Position numbers and translations under genes: made by a program
Notes under the pieces: generated by a model
The model's database searches: none
The model's input: the letters and a program-made list of their open reading frames with translations, nothing else
What the model was told of the DNA's origin: nothing
Shown here: positions 33,107 to 39,284 of the stretch, piece after piece
Numbering within the stretch: position 1 is the stretch's first letter
Layout of the letters: every line of letters begins with the position of its first letter
Origin: an uncultured Altererythrobacter sp.
GTDB lineage: Bacteria; Pseudomonadota; Alphaproteobacteria; Sphingomonadales; Sphingomonadaceae
Reading direction: 5' to 3'
Assembly: GCA_913055595.1 (NCBI GenBank)
Contig: CAJXLD010000002.1
Span: 1-39,284, forward strand
Length of the DNA stretch: 39,284 bases

Positions 33107-34729
33107 TTGCCACTCTATATTCGGAAATCGGTTTCGGCTGGACCGTTCCGATTTAACTTCTCTAAGTCCGGGGTCGGCGTCTCTGTCGGCGTGAAAGGCC
33201 TTCGCATCGGAACTGGGCCCCGCGGGCATTACATTCATGCGGGGCAAGGTGGGCTCTACTACCGCGCGACCTTGGGGCGAGCCGGCCAGAGCCGGCGCCC
33301 GGCCGGACCTACGAGAGATGCTGTTGGTCCCAGCGCCCCGGTCAGCAAGGACGACGTCGTAATGATCGAAGTCGACTCCGGCGATGTCATGCATATGCGC
33401 GACGAGCCCTTTTCGGAAATGCTCGACGAGATCAACGCCAAGGCAAAACAGGTGCGCATGTCTGTCGCGCTGTTTTGGGTCACGTCTGCGATCGGCGTCA
33501 TCGCCATGCTGGCATTGGGCGGGCTTGGCATCCTGATATGGGCCGGCATTGCCGTGGCAGCGGTGATGGTCGGCAGATGGTTGGACTCGTATCGCAGAAC
33601 GACCGTCCTCTATTATGAATTGGAGGGCGATGCCGAGACTGCTTACTCGAGCCTTGCCGAGGGCTTCGACACCCTGAGCGCCTGTGCTGCCAAATGGCAC
33701 ATAGAAGCGGGCGGCGCAGTTCAGAACCTGACGACGTGGAAACGCAACGCCGGTGCCTCTCATCTCGTCCGACGGAAGCCGACCACCCTTGCCTACAAAC
33801 TTCCCAGTGTAATCAAAAGCAATCTGATCCCTCCCGCACTGCATGTCGGGAGGCAGATACTCTTCTTCATGCCGGACATCGTGCTTGTGCAGGACGGTAG
33901 TCGTGTAGGGGCAGTGAACTATGCCGACTTGAACCTGAGATGGCAGGATTCCCGGTTCATCGAGGCCGAGAGGGTGCCCAGCGACGCCAGTATCATTGGC
34001 CATACATGGCAACATCCGAATAAGAGCGGTGGGCCAGATCGACGCTTCAAGGACAATCGCCAGATCCCGATCTGCCTGTATGAGACCATGCACCTCACAA
34101 GCGCTACCGGTCTGAACGAGCTGGTGGAGTTCTCCAGGACCGGTGTAGTGGCCGGTTTCGAGCAGGGGCGGCGAATGCTTGCGGGCTTGCCACGGCAACG
34201 TTCGTCCGGATCGATTTCAGCGCCCGCGAACGATACCGTAGGGGTGCCGACCGTAGAAGCGACCAAGAAACGGGCCCCTCACACTGGAAGAGCTCTGGTT
34301 GCGATCGGCGTCGTAGCCTGCGCCGGCTTGCTTGCGAATGCGCTTCTATCCAGCAACGGTGGCTCAACTTCTGGCCCGCCGACGTCCGTTGCTATCGCAC
34401 CATCCGCTTCTCCCATGCCAGTTGAAACCGATCCGGCTCCCGACGCATCCCCTTCGCCGGTCTCTCCCCCTCCGATTGAAGCGGCCGCGAATGTAGAGAT
34501 ACCCGAGCCAGCTAGCCCTAGCGATGCTGACACTGCGCCCTACGCGCTGCGTTACACCACGACCGACGTTAATCTACGGACCGGGCCAGGCAGGCAGTTC
34601 GAGGTCGTAATGGTGGTGCCGGGCGGAACCGAGGTGCTGCTCGTAGAAGCCGGAGGCGGGTGGAGCCGCGTTCGAGTCGGCGAAGGTACGGTTGGCTGGA
34701 TGTCCAACTCCACTTTCGAGGCGCGATGA
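33107..34729 (+). CDS. DUF4236 membrane protein with C-terminal SH3 domain
   Basis: TTG at 33107 is taken as start because DUF4236 proteins begin right at this motif (PLYIRKSVSAGPFRF). The 540-residue protein has DUF4236 at about 1-55 (NFSKSGVGVSVGVKGLRIGT, GPRGHYIHAGQGGLYYR), then a two-helix membrane region (about 115-155). A cytosolic domain follows (about 160-390) with ILFFMPDIVLVQDG and PDRRFKDNRQIPICLYE. A further helix lies at about 400-425 (VAIGVVACAGLLANALL), then a Pro/Ser/Ala-rich linker, and finally a bacterial SH3 domain (about 475-540; TDVNLRTGPGRQFEVVMVV, VGWMSNSTFE). The SH3 part is probably periplasmic and may bind peptidoglycan. Function unknown. Confidence 0.8.
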   Translation: MPLYIRKSVSAGPFRFNFSKSGVGVSVGVKGLRIGTGPRGHYIHAGQGGLYYRATLGRAGQSRRPAGPTRDAVGPSAPVSKDDVVMIEVDSGDVMHMRDEPFSEMLDEINAKAKQVRMSVALFWVTSAIGVIAMLALGGLGILIWAGIAVAAVMVGRWLDSYRRTTVLYYELEGDAETAYSSLAEGFDTLSACAAKWHIEAGGAVQNLTTWKRNAGASHLVRRKPTTLAYKLPSVIKSNLIPPALHVGRQILFFMPDIVLVQDGSRVGAVNYADLNLRWQDSRFIEAERVPSDASIIGHTWQHPNKSGGPDRRFKDNRQIPICLYETMHLTSATGLNELVEFSRTGVVAGFEQGRRMLAGLPRQRSSGSISAPANDTVGVPTVEATKKRAPHTGRALVAIGVVACAGLLANALLSSNGGSTSGPPTSVAIAPSASPMPVETDPAPDASPSPVSPPPIEAAANVEIPEPASPSDADTAPYALRYTTTDVNLRTGPGRQFEVVMVVPGGTEVLLVEAGGGWSRVRVGEGTVGWMSNSTFEAR

Positions 34730-34887
34730 CCTCTTGTCGTCGCTACCGTGGCAGGACGGTTCTTGGCTAGGGACGCTCCATAATACTGAGCGCTGTACCC
34801 GCATATTGGAGCGCCTCCTTCAGTGTCTGCTTCGACGTCATTTCAGCAAATGGCAGACAGTCCCCTTCCCACCCCCAAACGGTCCTT

Positions 34888-34962
34888 AGCCATGTTGGAC
34901 ATTTGTAGACACAACATCCTGGTGCGCGGGCCGTCCGGAGCGCGGCAAGGAAATCCATGCCT
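34888..34962 (+). repeat. Dispersed intergenic repeat, family B (partial)
   Basis: Has CCATGTTGGACATTTGTAGA, the GGTGCGCGGGCCGTCCGGAG core and GCGGCAAGG, but then diverges and lacks the GAGCGGCAGAA end. The rest of the 34730-34969 gap shows nothing else. Confidence 0.7.
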
Positions 34963-34969
34963 GGGCGCC

Positions 34970-35392
34970 CTATTCCCGTTGGGAAGCGGCATTGGCTGGA
35001 GAGTTGGACACCGCTTCGAGGTGATGACCGTCAAGGTCGATTACGAATGCCGCGTAGTAGTTGGGACCATAATCCGGGCGATAGCCGGGGACGCCGTTGT
35101 CTGCCCCGCCATGGCGCATCGCCGCATTGTAGAATGCGTCAACCGCCTTCTGATTGGGTGCGGCGAAGGCAAGATGGAAACCCTCGCCGACTGCAACTGC
35201 GTTTGGCCGGAGCCTGAGCGCAAGCTTATCGCCGCCATTTGGCAAGCCGTAACCCACGGCCTGGTTAGGTTCCCCGGGTCGCAGATCGCTCCAGACACGG
35301 ACATAGCCGAGCGGCGCAAGAATCGCATCGTAGAGGCTCACGGCCCCTTCGATGTTAGTGACACCGAGAGAGACGTGATGAAGCATGTGCAT
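34970..35392 (-). CDS. VOC (glyoxalase/bleomycin-resistance fold) family protein
   Basis: A 140-residue single-domain protein. MLHHVSLGVTNIEGAVSLYD opens the first beta-alpha-beta-beta-beta unit with its metal-site His. EGFHLAFAAPNQKAVDAFYN starts the second unit with a second His, and DLDGHHLEAV gives the C-terminal Glu. This is the standard VOC layout, and the size is typical of the glyoxalase-like group. The substrate cannot be assigned. The start may be the third codon (ATG as well). Confidence 0.88.
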   Translation of the reverse strand: MHMLHHVSLGVTNIEGAVSLYDAILAPLGYVRVWSDLRPGEPNQAVGYGLPNGGDKLALRLRPNAVAVGEGFHLAFAAPNQKAVDAFYNAAMRHGGADNGVPGYRPDYGPNYYAAFVIDLDGHHLEAVSNSPANAASQRE

Positions 35393-35446
35393 GGAGAGTC
35401 TCTCTACGGTACGAGGTCGATGAGGTGGTCCAGCGAGAGGCGATTG

Positions 35447-35983
35447 TCACAGTGAAGCAGCCCAAGCTGCAATGATCTTCGCCGCCTCAACCGCGCTCTT
35501 GGATGTCGTATCAAGTTCCAGCAGATGCGGTGCGTCAAAGCCGGCGAGTATCTTGCCCTCCAACTGGTTGCGTTGGGCCATGCCGGGGTCTCGTGGCTTT
35601 CTCTTGGCGCTGCGCTGGGGTGATTGAATGCGCCGAATGTTTTCGTCCAGGCCACAGTGCACGTGGACAACGAGGAATGGTGGCCTGGTATCGCCAAGCT
35701 TCACAATCCTCTTCCACTCCGCCCTCCCCCAATCACTGTCGCCGGCAATGACTGTGGTCAGGACGACGGGGACATTATCTGGCAGGCGAAGGATTAGCTT
35801 GTGTGCAATCGCCTCCACGTCCTCGACTGCTTCCATGAATTGAGGGGACTTAAACTCCGTGAGCGCAAATGCGATGTTGTAGACCGAATGGATGTCCAGC
35901 AGTCGACCGTCAACAAGGGCGGCGAGTTCGCCGCCGATGGTGAGTTTTCCCACGCCGGGGTAGCCATTCAGGACGATGATCAT
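35447..35983 (-). CDS. P-loop small-molecule kinase-like ATPase
   Basis: A 178-residue protein with Walker A GYPGVGKLT at 7-15 right after the first strand (IIVLN). PVVLTTVIAGDSDWGRAEW sits where a kinase substrate region is expected, and FLVVHVHCGLDENIRRIQSP resembles the LID/strand region of shikimate/gluconate-type kinases. No clear acceptor motif identifies the substrate. Annotated relatives are usually 'AAA family ATPase'. It lies 54 bp from the VOC gene and 55 bp from the phosphotransferase, all on the minus strand, and could be co-transcribed. Confidence 0.78.
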   Translation of the reverse strand: MIIVLNGYPGVGKLTIGGELAALVDGRLLDIHSVYNIAFALTEFKSPQFMEAVEDVEAIAHKLILRLPDNVPVVLTTVIAGDSDWGRAEWKRIVKLGDTRPPFLVVHVHCGLDENIRRIQSPQRSAKRKPRDPGMAQRNQLEGKILAGFDAPHLLELDTTSKSAVEAAKIIAAWAASL

Positions 35984-36038
35984 GTTCCACCACTTGGTCT
36001 CGTTGGTTGATAGCTACGACGACGCCGGTTTCCGCCGA

Positions 36039-36848
36039 CTATGGGGAAGACGCGCTGACGATGCGATCTAGCGCGTCATGATGCTTCACCAGCCAACCCG
36101 CGCTGCGGGTGCGCCAAATCACGGCGTCGAGCAAAGCCGACGGATCGGTGGCTTGCAACGCGAGGTTGCTTGATATCTCGTTCGCAGCATTCAAGACGGC
36201 GAAGTCTCGAACAAGGCCCATGAACCCTATGCGGCGTGAAGCCGGTAGCTCGTAACCGTCGAGCAGCATTCTCACCTGTTTCCCCCGGGCCTCAACGCCA
36301 CCGAGCCCTAACTTTTCCGCAAGGTCATCGTCAAAGAGCAGCGCGTTGAGCCAGCAAGCCTGCGCCAGTTCTACCAGCGGATCCACCGGTCCGGCCTCTT
36401 CCCAATCGATCAGAGCCACTGGGACGCCTTGCCGGGCAATGATGTTCCATGCGCCGGTGTCGCAATGCCCGATGGTACTCGGGCACCCCATATCGCGGCC
36501 GAACCAGGGACGCCATGTCGCGTCAGCTTGGGGAAAAAACGACGCCGTTGCAGCGTGCAGCTTCTTGAGAATTGCGCCTAAAACGGGCAGAGCGTCGTCG
36601 CTCCAAGGGTAGGGATGGGGGCTTTCGCCCTCGACGAAAGTCAGCATCTCCCGACCTTGCTCATCGAAGCCATTGCCGATGGTTCGAGGAGCGTATTCGA
36701 ATCCCTCCGCCTCAAGATGGTGCAGCAGGGCCATCGTTGTCTGCGACCAGGGCGCCGCCTGCCGAAAGACAACGTTTCCCCGTTTGGTCACGGTAGACCT
36801 GCCGCCGACTAACGAAACTTCTGTCGTTGAATTATCTTGCTCAACCAT
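36039..36848 (-). CDS. Aminoglycoside-phosphotransferase-like kinase (APH family)
   Basis: A 269-residue kinase-fold protein. The catalytic loop HCDTGAWN (Brenner HxDxxxxN) and the metal-binding ALIDWEEAG are intact, with VELAQACWLNALLF after them as in APH/choline-kinase-like proteins. The N-terminal lobe has ERVVFRQAAPWSQT-like text (NVVFRQAAPWSQTTMALLHH). The real substrate is uncertain: resistance, hydroxyl-compound or choline kinase are all possible, and no resistance context is seen. It belongs to the minus-strand trio with the P-loop and VOC genes. Confidence 0.85.
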   Translation of the reverse strand: MVEQDNSTTEVSLVGGRSTVTKRGNVVFRQAAPWSQTTMALLHHLEAEGFEYAPRTIGNGFDEQGREMLTFVEGESPHPYPWSDDALPVLGAILKKLHAATASFFPQADATWRPWFGRDMGCPSTIGHCDTGAWNIIARQGVPVALIDWEEAGPVDPLVELAQACWLNALLFDDDLAEKLGLGGVEARGKQVRMLLDGYELPASRRIGFMGLVRDFAVLNAANEISSNLALQATDPSALLDAVIWRTRSAGWLVKHHDALDRIVSASSP

Positions 36849-36985
36849 AGGGGTATTGTGAGGCAGTCGGCGCGCAAGACAAGACCCATCTATCCTCTTG
36901 TTGAGCGGGTCAGTACTTCGGCGAACCAGGGTTGAGGCGTCAGGGGGTGGGCTCTACCGTAGTCCAAACTTCTCGGAGACAGGCA

Positions 36986-37381
36986 ATGCATACCGGATCG
37001 TGCCTTTGCGGGGCTGTGTCCTTCAAAGTGCAGGGGAGTATCCCCAAGGCGTCGTCTTGCCACTGCACCAAATGCCGAAAGGCAACAGGGCACTACGAGG
37101 CTGGCGTGGACGTCAAGAAATCAGCCGTCACCATCAGCGGCGAAGCAAACCTGACGTGGTATTTCTCATCGGAGAATGTGCGCCGGGGCTTCTGTTCGAC
37201 CTGTGGGTCGCCGATGTTCTTCGATCCACCGGCAGCCGATTGGATCGGGCTGATGCTCGGCGCGTTTGATGGACCAACCGACACAAGGATCGCGGAACAC
37301 ATCTTCGTCGGCAGCAAGGGCGACTACTACGAGATTTGTGATGGTGCACCACAGTACAACACCGTACCTGGCCAACCGTAG
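36986..37381 (+). CDS. GFA family zinc protein (glutathione-dependent formaldehyde-activating type)
   Basis: A 131-residue protein with the CENP-V/GFA zinc pattern: GSCLCGAV (CxC), CHCTKC and FCSTCGSP. The rest (VKKSAVTISGEANLTWYFSS, ENVRRGFCSTCG) follows the family fold. ATG at 36986 has GGAG eight bases upstream; a longer start at 36932 is not supported. Most GFA proteins are not true formaldehyde enzymes, so the activity is open. Confidence 0.88.
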   Translation: MHTGSCLCGAVSFKVQGSIPKASSCHCTKCRKATGHYEAGVDVKKSAVTISGEANLTWYFSSENVRRGFCSTCGSPMFFDPPAADWIGLMLGAFDGPTDTRIAEHIFVGSKGDYYEICDGAPQYNTVPGQP

Positions 37382-37404
37382 GCGCCCAGCGCACGGACAT
37401 GCAG

Positions 37405-37518
37405 CGCCATGCGCCATTTGTATGCACAATATGCTGGTGCACGGGCCGTCCGGGGCGCGGAAAGGATTTCAATATCAATCCATCAGGCTAACGGCAGCTC
37501 CCGACCTCATTGCGGTCC
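37405..37518 (+). repeat. Dispersed intergenic repeat, family B
   Basis: Near-complete copy with CATTTGTATGCACAATATGC, GGGCCGTCCGGGGCGCGG, GGATTTCAATATCAATCCA and a GACCTCATTGCGGTC end. It shares long blocks with 38828-38967. Confidence 0.85.
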
Positions 37519-37599
37519 TTTGCGATTCGGTCTCGCGATGACAGTTTTGGCCCAAAGCGGTCTTCTATAGCTTCCCAAGCACGCCGTTCTATGCGCGTG

Positions 37600-38577
37600 T
37601 CAGAGGCCCAAGAAGCGGTAGAGCTTGGAGCGCTCGATCTCGTCGGGCTGCGGATGCCTGAAGAGTGATTCAAGGGAGCGACGCGATGCACCGTAGAGCA
37701 CCGGTGTGAGCTCCTTAAGGAGATTATCCGTACCGTGGCTAGGCGGAACGGAGCTTTTCGAAGTGGGCCGGTTATAGAGCACGTCGACGCCGGAGGGATC
37801 TACGATGAAGATCTGCAACCCGTTTCCCGCTGTTGCTGCTTGCCGAATGAGTTCGTTGATGTGCTGATCACCAAAGCTGTAGCCGATCACCACGAGCCGA
37901 GTGTCTGGGATCGCCAGGAAGCGCTGAAACTCCGATCGGTACCACTTCAGCAGCACGCTGCCGTCGATGCTAGCGAGCTTATCGCCGCCCATGATCAGAA
38001 GCGCGTCATCGGCCTCAGCACTCTGCCGGAAGCTGCTCGATCCATGCAGCTTGAAGTACGCCTGGAAGTTGCTGGCGAGCTTGAAATTGGTCGGGTCATC
38101 GGGAACGCGCAGATCAAAGAGCTCGCCCTTCTTCGGGTCGAGGAGCGTCGTGCCGGGAAGCAGCATGCCGTTCCAGCGCTGCGGGTTTGTCGGCGTGTAG
38201 CGTTGCTCGATAAGGGTGTCTTGATTGAGCGTGAAGATCGCGTCGAAGTGGCCGAGCAACTTGGCGGCCGGGTGACCGCTGCCGATCTCAGGGCCAGGTG
38301 CCCTTTGAAAGCCGCCGTTCATCAAGTCGAACATCCCGCGAAGAGCTCGCATGAGCTCCTCGGCGTCGCTGTCGCTCTTGGCTTTGCTCTGGAGCCGAGC
38401 AAGGGCACCCTCGAAGCCGGTTCGCTTCTCGTAGCACTGCCAGAGCAGGTTCTTGATGCGGTCGTTGAGAGAGCACCCAAGGAGGTACTCAAACGCCTCG
38501 TTGGCCAGCCAGCCGCCCCAATTCCTTGAGAAGCCGGCGCCGGTAAGAACGATCGATGGGAGAGTTCGCTTATTCAG
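37600..38577 (-). CDS. Stand-alone SIR2-family protein (third SIR2 of the window)
   Basis: The NAD-binding GAGFSRNWGGWLANE lies upstream of the first ATG (38352), so that start is too short. The open frame reaches back to a stop near 38584, and CTG at 38577 is the only plausible start (NKRTLPSIVLTGAGFS), overlapping the upstream small gene's TAA by 8 bp. The 325-residue protein has GAGFS near 13-17, FTLNQDTLIE (the catalytic TxNxD/E region), FKLHGSSS (His) and VVIGYSFGD, all SIR2 marks of the immunity-type SIR2 proteins. It has no zinc finger and no second domain. It may be a defence NADase. How it is triggered is unknown; the small upstream ORF is the only candidate partner. Confidence 0.75.
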   Translation of the reverse strand: MNKRTLPSIVLTGAGFSRNWGGWLANEAFEYLLGCSLNDRIKNLLWQCYEKRTGFEGALARLQSKAKSDSDAEELMRALRGMFDLMNGGFQRAPGPEIGSGHPAAKLLGHFDAIFTLNQDTLIEQRYTPTNPQRWNGMLLPGTTLLDPKKGELFDLRVPDDPTNFKLASNFQAYFKLHGSSSFRQSAEADDALLIMGGDKLASIDGSVLLKWYRSEFQRFLAIPDTRLVVIGYSFGDQHINELIRQAATAGNGLQIFIVDPSGVDVLYNRPTSKSSVPPSHGTDNLLKELTPVLYGASRRSLESLFRHPQPDEIERSKLYRFLGL

Positions 38578-38749
38578 TCTCGGTCACCGTGATCTCGATG
38601 CGCGGGCATTCTTTGTCATAGCACTGCGAACGCGTACCCTGCTCGATCCAGCTTCGTATTTCGTCTTGCCGTTCCCGTTTTTCAGCGGCGTACGCGTCCA
38701 GCTTGCATAAAGCTGGATGTTCATCACGGGTTGCTGGGCGAATGTCCAT
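38570..38749 (-). CDS. Small charged protein overlapping the SIR2 gene start
   Basis: A 59-residue frame from ATG at 38749 (AAGGTGG upstream) to TAA at 38570. It reads as coherent protein (KLDAYAAEKRERQDEIRSWI, then QCYDKECPRIEITVTETE), with a likely amphipathic helix and two Cys. Its last 8 bp overlap the CTG start of the SIR2 gene, which suggests translational coupling and a regulatory or antitoxin-like role. A competing frame (38584-38820) has partly protein-like text too, so this call is moderate. Confidence 0.45.
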   Translation of the reverse strand: MDIRPATRDEHPALCKLDAYAAEKRERQDEIRSWIEQGTRSQCYDKECPRIEITVTETE

Positions 38750-38827
38750 GAACCCACCTTGCCAGAGCCCACGTAGAATTCAAAGATCAGGCCATCGCCG
38801 GTTTGAGCGGCCATTGTCATGCCGACT

Positions 38828-38905
38828 AGTGCGCGGCCGTCCGGAGCACGCCAAGGATTTCAATATCAATCCAGGACGAGAGCGGCAGAACCCGACCCCG
38901 AATGG
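38828..38905 (+). repeat. Dispersed repeat, family B, 3' part
   Basis: Starts within the core (GTGCGCGGCCGTCCGGAG) and holds GGATTTCAATATCAATCCA and GAGCGGCAGAACCCGACCCC. It is followed within 4 bp by the 5' part of another copy. Confidence 0.8.
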
Positions 38906-38908
38906 GCC

Positions 38909-38967
38909 ATTCACCATGCGTCATTTGTATGCACAATATGCTGGTGCGCGGGCCGTCCGGAGCGCGC
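38909..38967 (+). repeat. Dispersed repeat, family B, 5' part
   Basis: ATTCACCATGCGTCATTTGT, ACAATATGCTGGTGCGCGGG, then CCGTCCGGAGCGCG, after which similarity stops. Together with the preceding piece it forms a head-to-tail pair with the order 3' half, 5' half. Confidence 0.8.
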
Positions 38968-39086
38968 AATAATCGACCCGATTTCAGTCCTTGCGCTTAT
39001 GCACATGACGCCGCGGGCTCACTGGCATAGCACCGCAACCAACGGTCGCACTTGCCCCTTCAGGCTGAGACTTCTGGAGAGGCAAA

Positions 39087-39284
39087 GTGCCAAAATACTA
39101 TTCTAATGTCCGCCAGGTGAACGGCTCGACCACCAATGAAACCTATGGCGCAGAGCTTGGGGACGACGATACCGCGAGGCGCGAGGCTGGTGTGGCCTTG
39201 GCCGAGATGGGCCGAGACATGGTGTCATTGGTCGGCACCATGGAGTTCGAAGTTGTCGTCACCACAATGGATGGCCGAGAAATC
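39087..39284 (+). CDS. DUF6894 family protein (5' end, runs off the window)
   Basis: GTG at 39087 follows GGAGAGG. The 66 visible codons read PKYYSNVRQVNGSTTNET, then LGDDDTARREAGVALAEMGR and MEFEVVVTTMDGREI. This is the pattern of DUF6894, a small (about 70-80 residue) protein common in rhizobia: first strand, the GxELxDxxxARxEA helix, and a last strand. Usual starts read MPRYxF. Function unknown. The gene is probably nearly complete at the window end. Confidence 0.75.
   Translation, partial: MPKYYSNVRQVNGSTTNETYGAELGDDDTARREAGVALAEMGRDMVSLVGTMEFEVVVTTMDGREI

Noticed and set aside
38584-38820. 78-codon minus-strand frame competing with the small ORF before the SIR2 gene
   Set aside because: No ribosome site, ends in an Arg/Ser-rich tail, and does not couple to the SIR2 start; not fully excluded.
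30791-38967. Family B repeats as a CRISPR array
   Set aside because: Copies are kilobases apart, about 115 bp long and without regular spacers.

Overview
The window looks like a GC-rich chromosomal segment of an alphaproteobacterium, most likely of the order Hyphomicrobiales (Devosia- or Rhizobium-like). Supporting hints are the HlyD plus GT2 beta-glucan synthase pair, a DUF6894 protein, a small outer-membrane barrel of rhizobial type, and many GC-rich dispersed intergenic repeats. The taxonomic call is inference. I see no rRNA, tRNA, CRISPR array, phage structural gene or classical IS transposase.

Layout. (1) 1-4886: a gene end, a small membrane protein, and a polysaccharide export/synthesis operon (HlyD-like adaptor plus cellulose-synthase-like GT2 with an FxVTxK gating motif). 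A Cache-HAMP sensor without an output domain converges on it. (2) 5171-16426: a defence island. It holds an Avs-like nuclease-STAND protein; a Kongming-type trio (adenosine deaminase KomA, HAM1/ITPase-like KomB, SIR2 KomC) with komA divergent from komBC; and a SPARSA-type short Argonaute with a SIR2-APAZ partner that carries an extra RecG-like ATP-binding segment. (3) 16619-26704: a di-haem cytochrome plus beta-propeller pair, a frameshifted membrane protein, a PAS-GGDEF cyclase, an HTH regulator with two palindromic operators next to a Clp-N gene broken by an amber codon, DUF4440 and DUF924 proteins, and a lipocalin-like protein divergent from a CadC-type regulator. (4) 26841-39284: accessory and housekeeping singletons (HNH nuclease, outer-membrane barrel, DUF4236-SH3 protein, VOC protein, P-loop kinase, phosphotransferase, GFA protein). 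Also here are a third SIR2 protein with a small overlapping upstream ORF, and the start of a DUF6894 gene.

How parts work together. In the Kongming model a modified nucleotide made with KomA is sensed by KomB and triggers NAD+ loss through KomC. SPARSA uses guide/target recognition by Argonaute to trigger a SIR2 NADase. The Avs-like protein would sense a phage protein and cut DNA. Three distinct SIR2 proteins therefore sit within 27 kb.

The most unusual structural feature is a 363-bp cassette (31401-31763). A GIY-YIG nuclease gene, now frameshifted, is enclosed by perfect 26-bp inverted repeats, each itself a hairpin. Two dispersed repeat families (called A and B here) fill many intergenic gaps, and a 250-bp piece of the outer-membrane gene and its terminator occurs twice. 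Three genes carry single-base lesions (19117-19847, 21586-22101, 31430-31716).
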